From Defluviitaleaceae bacterium (GTDB taxonomy: Bacteria > Bacillota > Clostridia > Lachnospirales > WQUN01), in the NCBI GenBank assembly GCA_009779755.1, contig WRDO01000008.1, positions 1 through 64,000 on the forward strand: 64,000 bases of DNA, written 5' to 3'. Position 1 is the stretch's first letter. Each line of letters begins with the position of its first letter. Shown here piece by piece: positions 1-7,333 of the stretch. The notes below the pieces were generated by a model that saw only the letters and a list, made by a program, of their open reading frames with translations, was not told the origin of the DNA and did not search any database. The position numbers were made by a program, and so were the translations under genes.

Positions 1-78
1 GTTGAACTTCCTCAGTACATGCGCTCGCTTCAACTGCTTCCCGCTCATCGCGATTCTCGTCTCCTTCATACGAGACAT
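1..78 (-). CDS. Possible 5' end of an unidentified gene, cut by the window edge
   Basis: An open minus-strand frame enters from the left edge, with candidate ATG codons at 78, 69 and 48. An AAGGAG lies about 11 bases before the ATG at 48. The visible peptide is short and basic (MSGKQLKRAHVLRKFN from the innermost start). Too little is visible to assign a family. The tone is that of a helix-turn-helix or transposase N-terminus, but this is a guess. It would be divergent from the cobalamin operon. Confidence 0.25.
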   Translation of the reverse strand, partial: MSRMKETRIAMSGKQLKRAHVLRKFN

Positions 79-141
79 TTTCTCACAATTTTTATTACGG
101 GACTTTATCTCATGTTAATCACACGGCGGATATGCGACCGG

Positions 142-170
142 TTGCAATCCTTGATTTAATACGATATTAT
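142..170 (+). promoter_or_regulatory. Sigma-A type promoter of the cobalamin operon
   Basis: TTGCAA (142-147), a 17-base spacer, then TATTAT (165-170). Transcription would start about 177, roughly 12 bases before the first stem of the cobalamin riboswitch, which is the expected layout for a riboswitch-led transcript. Confidence 0.6.
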
Positions 171-188
171 GGCCGCAATTGAATAAAA

Positions 189-326
189 AACACCGCATCC
201 CGATGGGAAAGGCAGAATAGGGTGAAAATCCCTGCGAGCGGGTCATTGTGATGCGGCACGGTTAAACCCGTCGCCGATAAGTCAAATATGCCGCGGTGTT
301 AAATTACCGCTCCCCCGGACGGAGCG
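189..326 (+). promoter_or_regulatory. Cobalamin riboswitch with ribosome-site-proximal expression hairpin
   Basis: The aptamer spans 189-300. Its closing stem pairs AACACCGC (189-196) with GCGGTGTT (293-300). Inside are the conserved GGTGAAAATCC block (221-231), an AGCGGGTCATTGTGA-type core matching the CCCGCNACTGTNA region, and a B12-box-like AAGTCAAATATGCCG (279-293). A second hairpin, CGCTCC/GGAGCG (308-313 and 321-326), has a C-rich loop and sits directly against the Shine-Dalgarno GAGGAG (328-333). This suggests control of translation initiation through a loop-loop contact, as in known cobalamin riboswitches. I could not assign the partner loop. It controls the six genes that follow. Confidence 0.88.
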
Positions 327-340
327 AGAGGAGAATGGCT

Positions 341-1465
341 ATGAAAAAAGCAAGGTTTTTTGTGTTGGCACTCACATTGGTGGTTGCCTTTTTTTATGGG
401 GTTTTGCAGGTACGTGCCGAATCGGAACCTGACATAAGGGTGCATATCACTTTCGAAGGGTATAATCTGGGGCATGGTTTCTATGTGGTGGTGCTGGAAG
501 CGGAAGTCCCGTATGGTACGAGCGTATTGGATTTAACGGTTGATACCCTGAGGGCGTGGGGATACGAATATGACCTGACCCCGTGGGGCGGGCTTGACCG
601 TATCCACGGTATTTATTTTGGCAGGGAGCCGAACCCGCCATCGTATATAACGGTCGAGTTGGGTGAAGGTGCGGGCGACGGTTCGTTGGGGAGTTTCGAT
701 TATACGGAGTACAGCGGTTGGATATTTACCGTCAACCATATTATGGCCGACGTCGGCGCGGAGGATTTTATCCTTTCGAATGGCGATGTTGTCCGCTGGC
801 AATTCTCCATTGAAGGCTGGGGCGCGGATTTAGGCTTAAACGAAGAACGGGGTTTTTGGACGGACCCGCTGTATGAGCATGCGGATAAAACGGAATTGAT
901 CCGCGCTCTTTTTGTCGATGGATTGGATGTAAATTTCCAAGATGTGCTCCTTTCGTTTATTATTGACCCGTATACGACGGACGAAATAGTGGCGTACGCC
1001 CTTGGTTTGTTACCGGATTTTATCTATGAACCCGTCATCATGCCCGCGCTCGTTTGGGACAATCCTTTCACCGATGTGGATGAGGATGATTGGTTTTATT
1101 ATTCCGTATGGTTTACTTACGCGACCGAATTGATGACGGGCGTAGCGGCGGATCAGTTCCACCCGAACGCGGAATTGACGCGCGCGATGGCGGTTACGTT
1201 GCTCTGGCGGCTGGAAGGCAAACCCGTCGTGGAAGGCGGGCATCAATATAAGGACGTGCCTGCGTTACGTTGGTTCTCCGACGCCGCGGTATGGGCGGCG
1301 GCGATCGGTATCGTTGAAGCGGGGGAATATTTTAATCCGTTACAACCCGTAACCGATTTGGAACTGTTAAACATGATCGGTTTTGACCTTATATGGGAGG
1401 ACACCAATATATTGACCCGTGCAGAAGCAGCCGACATCATGTATGGCTTGCTGACCGGTTGGTAA
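341..1465 (+). CDS. SLH-anchored surface protein with DUF4430 domain, cobalamin-regulated
   Basis: A 374-residue secreted protein. The start at 341 is preferred because GAGGAG (328-333) lies 7 bases upstream; the in-frame ATG at 335 is too close. Residues 1-27 form a signal peptide (MKKARFF then a hydrophobic core). Residues about 47-173 fit DUF4430, including the typical SGWIFTVN and GDVVRWQFS segments. This family shares the fold of the C-terminal beta domain of transcobalamin and intrinsic factor. The C-terminus (about 240-353) has S-layer homology segments (NPFTDVDEDDWFYYSV and YKDVPALRWFSDAAVW), so the protein probably sits non-covalently on the cell wall. As first gene after the cobalamin riboswitch it is probably the outermost corrinoid-capturing element. 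Binding itself is inferred. Confidence 0.82.
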   Translation: MKKARFFVLALTLVVAFFYGVLQVRAESEPDIRVHITFEGYNLGHGFYVVVLEAEVPYGTSVLDLTVDTLRAWGYEYDLTPWGGLDRIHGIYFGREPNPPSYITVELGEGAGDGSLGSFDYTEYSGWIFTVNHIMADVGAEDFILSNGDVVRWQFSIEGWGADLGLNEERGFWTDPLYEHADKTELIRALFVDGLDVNFQDVLLSFIIDPYTTDEIVAYALGLLPDFIYEPVIMPALVWDNPFTDVDEDDWFYYSVWFTYATELMTGVAADQFHPNAELTRAMAVTLLWRLEGKPVVEGGHQYKDVPALRWFSDAAVWAAAIGIVEAGEYFNPLQPVTDLELLNMIGFDLIWEDTNILTRAEAADIMYGLLTGW

Positions 1466-1466
1466 A

Positions 1467-2369
1467 ATGATAAGAAAAGCCGTCGGCGGCACTCTGTTGG
1501 TTTTATTGATATGGGGATTTGCCGTGCCCGTCAGCGCTTCCGATACGCCGTGTTGGGAATCCGCTATGCACGCCGCGTTCGATTGGATATTGGATGCGGC
1601 TCCCGATGGCCCGCAGGTTGGCGGCATAATCGGGGAATGGGCGGTGAGCGCACTCGCTTACGCAGGCAGGATTGACGCAGACCATCCGTGGGCGAAAGCG
1701 TGGCTGGCCGATTTGGATGCGGTTTTGGCGGAAATCGACGCGGGGGGGACGCCGTTATCGCTGAGGCGATGGACGGATTACCAACGGACGGCGCTGGCCT
1801 TAAGCGCGTTGGGTTTGGATGCGGCGGATTACCGTGACCGCAATTTGACGGAGCCGTTTCGGTTTTTTGTTCCCACATCGCACCGCCATGCCATTAACCG
1901 CACTGTTTTGGCGGATATCTATGCGCTGATCGCGTTAAACACGGTGGGTAGCGGCAGCCGGTTATTTTTGCTGAGCATTTACAACGCACAGCGTGCGGAC
2001 GGTACGTGGAGCTTAAACCCCGCGCAACCCGCGTCGGTGTTTGATATCGATATTACCGCGATGGCTTTGCAAGCGCTTGCGCCGTCCTATCGCCGAAACG
2101 ACCCCCGCGCCGTACGTACGGTGGGGTTGGCATTGGAGTGGATGTACGCGCAAACCTTCCGCGATGCGGAAAGTACCGCGCAAATGATTATAGCATTGGT
2201 TTTGTTGGGGGAAGATTATTCGGATAAGGCGGCATACTACGTGCAATCGTTATTGCGATGGTTTAACCCCGCGCTTGGCGGCTTCGTACGCGATGCAAAC
2301 CCAAACAGGGTAAACGCTATGGCAACGGTGCAAGCCGCTTACGCGCTTGCGGTGTACAACGCGCGATGA
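1467..2369 (+). CDS. Secreted alpha/alpha-toroid protein, intrinsic-factor-like N-domain homologue
   Basis: A 300-residue protein with a clear signal peptide (residues 1-25, ending AVPVSAS). It starts one base after the preceding stop. The mature part is a series of helix pairs with the DIDITAMALQALAPSY and ESTAQMIIALVLLG signatures of prenyltransferase/terpene-cyclase-like toroids. The same (alpha/alpha)6 barrel forms the cobalamin-binding domain of intrinsic factor and transcobalamin. No obvious cyclase DXDD motif with an enzymatic context is seen; DIDIT is the nearest string. Lying between two DUF4430 proteins under a cobalamin riboswitch, it most likely binds corrinoid rather than acting as an enzyme. 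That role is inference. Confidence 0.75.
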   Translation: MIRKAVGGTLLVLLIWGFAVPVSASDTPCWESAMHAAFDWILDAAPDGPQVGGIIGEWAVSALAYAGRIDADHPWAKAWLADLDAVLAEIDAGGTPLSLRRWTDYQRTALALSALGLDAADYRDRNLTEPFRFFVPTSHRHAINRTVLADIYALIALNTVGSGSRLFLLSIYNAQRADGTWSLNPAQPASVFDIDITAMALQALAPSYRRNDPRAVRTVGLALEWMYAQTFRDAESTAQMIIALVLLGEDYSDKAAYYVQSLLRWFNPALGGFVRDANPNRVNAMATVQAAYALAVYNAR

Positions 2370-2860
2370 AGATATCGTTGTTATGCTTTGCGATATTTTT
2401 TATATTTACCCTTACGGGTTGCGGAAACAAGCCCTATGAAACAGATGAGGGTTTTTCCGTTACGTTTTCCATCCGCGTCGATAACCTCGTCGAAGGTATG
2501 CACATGTTGGACAAGGACAAGCACGAGCTTATACCGGATGACGGTTTTATTTTCCCCGCAAGGCAAACAGCGGCGCATGAAGGTGAAAGCGTTTTTGATT
2601 TGCTTCAACGCGTAACGCGCGAAAACCGTATTCACATGGCCGCGCGATTCACACCCGTGATCGGCGACGCTTATGTGGAGGCTATCGGTAATTTATACGC
2701 GTATGATGCGGGTCCGTTATCGGGTTGGAAATACATCGTCAATGGGGTGATCCCCCATATAAGCGCGTCATCATATACCGTACAAGCGGGGGACGATATC
2801 GTGTGGGCCTATACGCTCGACCTTGGGCGTGACCTTGGGATGGAAGACGGCGCATGGTGA
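2366..2860 (+). CDS. DUF4430 lipoprotein of the cobalamin operon
   Basis: A 164-residue lipoprotein. Residues 1-19 are a lipoprotein signal with lipobox LTGC, giving lipidated Cys19. The rest is a DUF4430 domain, with GESVFDLLQRVT, SGWKYIVNGV and GDDIVWAYTLDLGRDLG. It overlaps the preceding gene by ATGA, implying translational coupling. The fold corresponds to the beta domain of transcobalamin-type proteins, which closes over cobalamin from the other side of the toroid. A plausible role is to receive the corrinoid at the membrane and present it to the ECF S-component encoded downstream. Confidence 0.8.
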   Translation: MKISLLCFAIFFIFTLTGCGNKPYETDEGFSVTFSIRVDNLVEGMHMLDKDKHELIPDDGFIFPARQTAAHEGESVFDLLQRVTRENRIHMAARFTPVIGDAYVEAIGNLYAYDAGPLSGWKYIVNGVIPHISASSYTVQAGDDIVWAYTLDLGRDLGMEDGAW

Positions 2861-3717
2861 GGGACGCGTTCGCTTTTTATCACCCGATCGTGAATATCGT
2901 TTATTTCACTGCGGTTATCGGATACGCGATGTTTTTCCTCCATCCGATATTGCTTGGGATTTCCTTCCTTTGCGCGGCGGTATATGCGTTATTGCTCAAA
3001 GGAAAGAAAGCCTTTCTTTTCGGTTTGGTATTTATGCTGCCGTTGCTTCTTTTTACGGCGGCGATGAATCCGCTGTTTAACCATCAAGGCTCGACGATCC
3101 TGTCGTATCTGCCGAACGGAAACCCCGTCACATGGGAATCCGTGTTGTACGGGGTCGCCGCCGCGGGGATGCTTGTAACCGTTATCGCATGGTTTGTCTG
3201 CTTCAATGCCGTGATAACGAGCGATAAAATGGTTTACCTGTTTGGCCGCGCGATGCCTGCGCTTTCGTTGGTGTTATCCTTGGCGTTACGTTTTGTGCCG
3301 CGGTTGATCGCACAGGCGAAGGTGATCAACAAAACGCAAAAGGGGATGGGGCAAAAAAACAACCCCATCAAAACCCTCTCGATCTTGGTGACTTGGGCGT
3401 TGGAAAACGCCATCGAAACCGCCGACACTATGAAGGCGAGGGGCTATGGCTTGCCCGGCCGTACGGCGTTTTCGCTTTTTACGTTCAGGCGGCGCGATGG
3501 TTATGCGATTGCGTTTATCTCGTTTTGCGCGGTTATTGTGTTCATCGGAGCGGCGGTCGGTTCGCTTCGGTTCCGTTATTTTCCGACCGTCCAATACCAT
3601 CCGGCAAGCGCGGTTTCGGTATTAACCTGCATCGCGTATCTTATGTTGTGTGCGTTCCCGATCATTATGAATATGAAAGAGGCTTTGCATTGGAAATATT
3701 CCGTATCGACGGTCTAA
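2854..3717 (+). CDS. ecfT: ECF transporter transmembrane (T) component
   Basis: A 287-residue polytopic membrane protein of the CbiQ/EcfT family. It has four or more hydrophobic segments (about residues 15-60, 90-115 and 210-270). A cytoplasmic coupling region contains SLVLSLALRFVPRL and the family motif KARGYG (about residue 195), through which the T-component contacts the ATPases. It overlaps the lipoprotein gene by 7 bases. In ECF transporters it is the scaffold joining the substrate-binding S-component to the ATPases. Confidence 0.88.
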   Translation: MVRDAFAFYHPIVNIVYFTAVIGYAMFFLHPILLGISFLCAAVYALLLKGKKAFLFGLVFMLPLLLFTAAMNPLFNHQGSTILSYLPNGNPVTWESVLYGVAAAGMLVTVIAWFVCFNAVITSDKMVYLFGRAMPALSLVLSLALRFVPRLIAQAKVINKTQKGMGQKNNPIKTLSILVTWALENAIETADTMKARGYGLPGRTAFSLFTFRRRDGYAIAFISFCAVIVFIGAAVGSLRFRYFPTVQYHPASAVSVLTCIAYLMLCAFPIIMNMKEALHWKYSVSTV

Positions 3718-5303
3718 CGTTCACTTATCCAACCCGCGAAATACCCGCCCTTTACGATATAAACCTAACCGTCAACCGCGGGGATTTTGTCGTGTTATGC
3801 GGCCCGTCGGGTTGCGGAAAAACGACGCTGCTGCGGCATTTAAAGCCCACTGCCGCACCGTACGGCAAAAAATCGGGAAATATCCTGTTTGAAGGTACGC
3901 AACTTGAAAGCCTCTCCGCGTATAATGCCGCCGCTAAGATCGGTTTCGTACGGCAATCGTGCGAAAACCAAATCGTGACCGATAAGGTTTGGCACGAATT
4001 GGCATTCGGCTTGGAATCGCTCGGATTAAATTCGTCGGTGATCCGCTTGCGTGTGGCCGAAATGGCGTATTTTTTCGGTATACATACATGGTTTTATCAA
4101 AACGTATCGGAGCTGTCCGGCGGGCAGAAACAAATCCTCGCTTTGGCGTCGATCATGGCCATGCAGCCCGATGTATTGGTTTTGGATGAACCGACCGCGC
4201 AGCTCGACCCCATCGCGGCGGGGGAATTGCTTTCGGCTTTGGGTGCGATACATCAAAAATTGGGTGTAACGGTTATTATGACCGAGCATCGGTTGGAGGA
4301 AGCCTTCCCGTTGGCTACGCGTGTTGTCGCGTTGGACGGTGGGCGCGTCATCGCGGATGGCAAACCGCGCGAGGTGGGGTTGCGGTTGCGTGAACAAAAC
4401 ATGGGGATGTTTTCCGCCATGCCTACCCCTATGCGTGTGTGGGCGGCGTGCTGTGCGGAAAACGATGGGGATTGCCCCGTTACCGTACGTGAGGGTACGG
4501 CGTGGTTGGCACGGAAAATGGCGGATGAAGGTATTTCTTCGAAACAGTGTGAACCTGCCCTCCGGACGCGTATAAACGCCCCGGCGCTTACCCTGCATGA
4601 TATATGGTTCCGCTACGGTAAAAACCTTCCCGATATCTTAAAGGGTATTTCATTCACGGTACATTACGGCGAAATCACCGCGATCCTCGGCGGGAACGGT
4701 TCGGGCAAAACGACGGTTCTTTCGGTAGCCGCCGAGATATACAAACAACAACGCGGTAAGGTTATCGCGGATAAAAAGGTATATATGCTTCCGCAAGACC
4801 CGCAAGCGACGTTTATCGGCAAAACCGTTTCGGAGGATTTGCGTTTAATCAAAAGTTGCCCTCAGGAATACAGCCGTGTGATTTCCTTATGCAGGTTGGA
4901 CGGGTTCCTTGATTGCCACCCCTATGATTTATCCGGCGGGGAACAGCAGCGCGCGGCACTGGCCAAGCTGTTATTGGCACAACCGGAAATCCTCCTGCTT
5001 GACGAACCGACGAAGGGATTGGACGCGGAATACAAGCGAGTGTTCGCGGGGATATTACGCGAACTGGCCGACGCGGGCGCGGCGATCGTGCTTGTCAGTC
5101 ACGACATCGAATTCTGCGCGGAATACGCCGACCGCTGCGTGTTGTTTTTCGACGGTGGGATGTTGGCGGAAAACGATACACGGGGCTTTTTCGGCGGGAA
5201 TTATTTTTACACCACAAGCGCGAACCGTATGGCACGCACGTTATTACCCCATGCCGTAACGGTGAATGACATCATCCGCGCATTGGGCGGGGATGCCCCA
5301 TGA
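3690..5303 (+). CDS. ecfA: Fused ECF transporter ATPase (A1-A2), TTG start
   Basis: A 537-residue tandem ABC ATPase. The TTG at 3690 is chosen because AAAGAGG (3676-3682) lies 7 bases upstream and the protein then begins MEIFRIDGLTFTYP, a normal ABC start; the frame is open further upstream but inside ecfT. Domain 1 has Walker A GPSGCGKTT, signature ELSGGQ and Walker B VLVLDEPTA. Domain 2 has GGNGSGKTT, DLSGGEQQR and LLLDEPTKG. Both halves look catalytically complete. The start lies inside the end of ecfT (28-base overlap), so translation is probably coupled. It powers corrinoid import. Confidence 0.9.
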   Translation: MEIFRIDGLTFTYPTREIPALYDINLTVNRGDFVVLCGPSGCGKTTLLRHLKPTAAPYGKKSGNILFEGTQLESLSAYNAAAKIGFVRQSCENQIVTDKVWHELAFGLESLGLNSSVIRLRVAEMAYFFGIHTWFYQNVSELSGGQKQILALASIMAMQPDVLVLDEPTAQLDPIAAGELLSALGAIHQKLGVTVIMTEHRLEEAFPLATRVVALDGGRVIADGKPREVGLRLREQNMGMFSAMPTPMRVWAACCAENDGDCPVTVREGTAWLARKMADEGISSKQCEPALRTRINAPALTLHDIWFRYGKNLPDILKGISFTVHYGEITAILGGNGSGKTTVLSVAAEIYKQQRGKVIADKKVYMLPQDPQATFIGKTVSEDLRLIKSCPQEYSRVISLCRLDGFLDCHPYDLSGGEQQRAALAKLLLAQPEILLLDEPTKGLDAEYKRVFAGILRELADAGAAIVLVSHDIEFCAEYADRCVLFFDGGMLAENDTRGFFGGNYFYTTSANRMARTLLPHAVTVNDIIRALGGDAP

Positions 5304-5971
5304 AATATATTTTCCTTTTATTGCTTACCGTACCGTTGACGGTTTTTGCGGGTATATATCTGTTCGGTGACCGCCAATTCCTTTTTGTTTCCGTATTGAT
5401 TCTTATACAGTCCATGGTGCCGTTTGTCCTTTTGTTCGAAAGACGTAAGCCCGCCGCGCGTGAATTGGTGATCATCGCCGTTCTTTGCGCGATCGGCGTG
5501 GCAGGGCGCGGCGCGTTTTTTATGTTCCCGCAATTTAAGCCCGTTGTCGCGATTGTGATCATCGGCGGGGTTGCGCTGGGGAAGGAAAGGGGATTCCTGA
5601 TCGGCGCGTTGACGGTGTTCGTTAGTAATATGTTCTTCGGGCAGGGTCCGTGGACGCCTTGGCAAATATTCGCGATGGGGTTTATCGGTTTTTTGTCGGG
5701 CGGTATTTTTTACCGGAGGAAGCGTAATACCGCTATATTGGCGGTTTTCGGCGCGGCAGCGACGCTGATCGTTTACGGCGGCATCATGAACCCCGCGGGG
5801 GTACTTATGTTCCAACCCCAACCCACGCGGGAAATGTTTTTGCTTTCCTATATCGTCGGATTGCCGTTTGATTTGATCCATGCCTTTGCCACGGCGGTTT
5901 TTTTATTCATAATTTCACGCCCCATGCTCGAAAAACTCGACAGGGTTAAAACGAAATATGGAATTTTATGA
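5300..5971 (+). CDS. ECF transporter S component, probably cobalamin-specific (CbrT-like)
   Basis: A 223-residue membrane protein with about six hydrophobic segments, overlapping the ATPase gene by ATGA. The middle carries ELVIIAVLCAIGVAGRGAF and SNMFFGQGPWTPWQ, which match the S-component family that includes the cobalamin-specific CbrT. Specificity for cobalamin or its precursors is supported by the upstream cobalamin riboswitch and by the dedicated T and A genes in the same operon. No corrinoid biosynthesis genes are nearby, so this is a salvage route. Confidence 0.82.
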   Translation: MKYIFLLLLTVPLTVFAGIYLFGDRQFLFVSVLILIQSMVPFVLLFERRKPAARELVIIAVLCAIGVAGRGAFFMFPQFKPVVAIVIIGGVALGKERGFLIGALTVFVSNMFFGQGPWTPWQIFAMGFIGFLSGGIFYRRKRNTAILAVFGAAATLIVYGGIMNPAGVLMFQPQPTREMFLLSYIVGLPFDLIHAFATAVFLFIISRPMLEKLDRVKTKYGIL

Positions 5972-5988
5972 GCAAATCTCCTTATTTG

Positions 5989-6017
5989 TTGACACCCTTT
6001 TGCAAAACATCTACAAT
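5989..6017 (+). promoter_or_regulatory. Consensus sigma-A promoter for the LysM gene
   Basis: TTGACA (5989-5994), 17-base spacer, TACAAT (6012-6017). The -35 is perfect and the -10 has one mismatch. It lies just after the cobalamin operon and 45 bases before the LysM gene, so that gene has its own strong promoter and is probably not B12-controlled. Confidence 0.8.
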
Positions 6018-6061
6018 TAAAACAATTTAGGCATGTACATATTAATTGGGGGAGGAACACC

Positions 6062-7225
6062 TTGAATCCTAGAGATATAAACGAACATAAAAACGATAAC
6101 CCATCGACCGAAACAACGACCGAAGATCCATCCGATTACAGTGATTCGTATGACGAAAAAATGGCCCGCAACGCGGTAGGGTGGCTCTTCACCGGCGACG
6201 ATACGGACGATAATGACGGCGATTACGACCCGCCTTCCGTACGCATAACCCCACGCGCCGCATCCGCCTCGGAAGCAAGCGATGACGAATACTACGCGGC
6301 ACTTAAGAACAACCGACAAGCGAGGGGTGACCGCTCCCGCCCGGTCACGCAAACGCCTCTGACGGCTTCCGCCGCACCCCGCAAGATCGATCGCCCCATC
6401 CGAACCAACCCCGAACCCAAACCCGCAATGAAAGCCCGCGTACCCGTTGTACGTGAGCCTATCTCGGCGCGGCGCGTCGAACGTATCGAGGATCCCGATG
6501 TTTCCGCTCCCTTTGAAGATGACGTAAACAATTTTAAAGCGCGTTATACGAGTCGGGACGCTTTGGCGACAGCCACCAACCCCGGCAAGGCGGACCCGGA
6601 TGACCGTATACTGCATCCCGTCGGTGCGCGGACGCGCTCCCGCGCAACTCCGGCACCCCCGTCCGAATACAATTCCTACCAAGTCATCAGCCCCGTACGG
6701 TGGGTGGCTTTGGTAGGCGTCGTTATGGTTTTGGTATTTATGATTGTGCTGGCGTTCCAAAACAGGAGCCTGAGGAACGAACGGAACGAACTGATCGCCG
6801 CCGCCGAGAACGCACCGCCGCCGCCCGTAAGCAACAATGTGGAACCCGGTAACAATAACCAAAGCGCCGACTTGACGGAAATGCAGTTGCATATCAACGA
6901 ATTGGAAGAAAATTTGGCAATCGCCAATGCGGATATCCGTACGCTCGAAAATTGGCTGCGCACACAGGGGTATAATCCCGAGCACGTCTATAACCCCCCG
7001 CCGCCGGAATCCACCCCTCCGCCCACCACGCCCGATCCAACCCCGTCACCGCCGCCGCCGGCATATGATATCTATGTTGTCGTAAGGGGGGATACCCTCT
7101 CCGGGATCGCGCAAAAATTCTACGGAAGCTCCGCGGAAGTGCATTGGCGCCGTATCATGGAAGCCAACGGTATGACCAACGACAGAATCAGCGTTGATCA
7201 GGAACTCCGCATCCCAAGGATATAG
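6062..7225 (+). CDS. Single-pass membrane protein with extracytoplasmic LysM domain, TTG start
   Basis: A 387-residue protein. GGGGGAGG (6048-6054) lies 7 bases before the TTG start. Residues 1-210 are hydrophilic, charged and low-complexity, probably disordered and cytoplasmic. One transmembrane helix (about 214-234, VALVGVVMVLVFMIVLAF) follows. After it come a short coiled-coil-like stretch (about 265-300), a Pro-rich linker, and a C-terminal LysM (about 338-387, VVVRGDTLSGIAQKFYG) that binds peptidoglycan glycan strands. Type II topology fits a cell-division or wall-tethering factor. The cytoplasmic partner is unknown. Confidence 0.8.
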   Translation: MNPRDINEHKNDNPSTETTTEDPSDYSDSYDEKMARNAVGWLFTGDDTDDNDGDYDPPSVRITPRAASASEASDDEYYAALKNNRQARGDRSRPVTQTPLTASAAPRKIDRPIRTNPEPKPAMKARVPVVREPISARRVERIEDPDVSAPFEDDVNNFKARYTSRDALATATNPGKADPDDRILHPVGARTRSRATPAPPSEYNSYQVISPVRWVALVGVVMVLVFMIVLAFQNRSLRNERNELIAAAENAPPPPVSNNVEPGNNNQSADLTEMQLHINELEENLAIANADIRTLENWLRTQGYNPEHVYNPPPPESTPPPTTPDPTPSPPPPAYDIYVVVRGDTLSGIAQKFYGSSAEVHWRRIMEANGMTNDRISVDQELRIPRI

Positions 7226-7269
7226 CATTAGGTATAAACTCGTCCTATACGGCATATGATTAGGTAATA

Positions 7270-7298
7270 CCGATCCCCCGTTTTTATCGGGGGGTCGG
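7270..7298 (+). promoter_or_regulatory. 11-bp leader hairpin upstream of rho
   Basis: The arms at 7270-7280 and 7288-7298 pair perfectly with one G-U, around a TTTTTAT loop. No U-run follows the stem, so it is a poor intrinsic terminator for the LysM gene. It lies 36 bases before the rho start and may act in rho mRNA stability or autoregulation, or simply protect the end of the upstream transcript. Confidence 0.5.
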
Positions 7299-7333
7299 CG
7301 TCTAATATATTATTTATAGAAGTGGGAATGTCC

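Noticed and set aside
3393-3689. Upstream extension of the fused ECF ATPase reading frame
   Set aside because: This part lies inside ecfT in another frame, is Cys/Arg-rich and unlike any ABC protein. TTG 3690 has a good Shine-Dalgarno and yields a standard ABC N-terminus.
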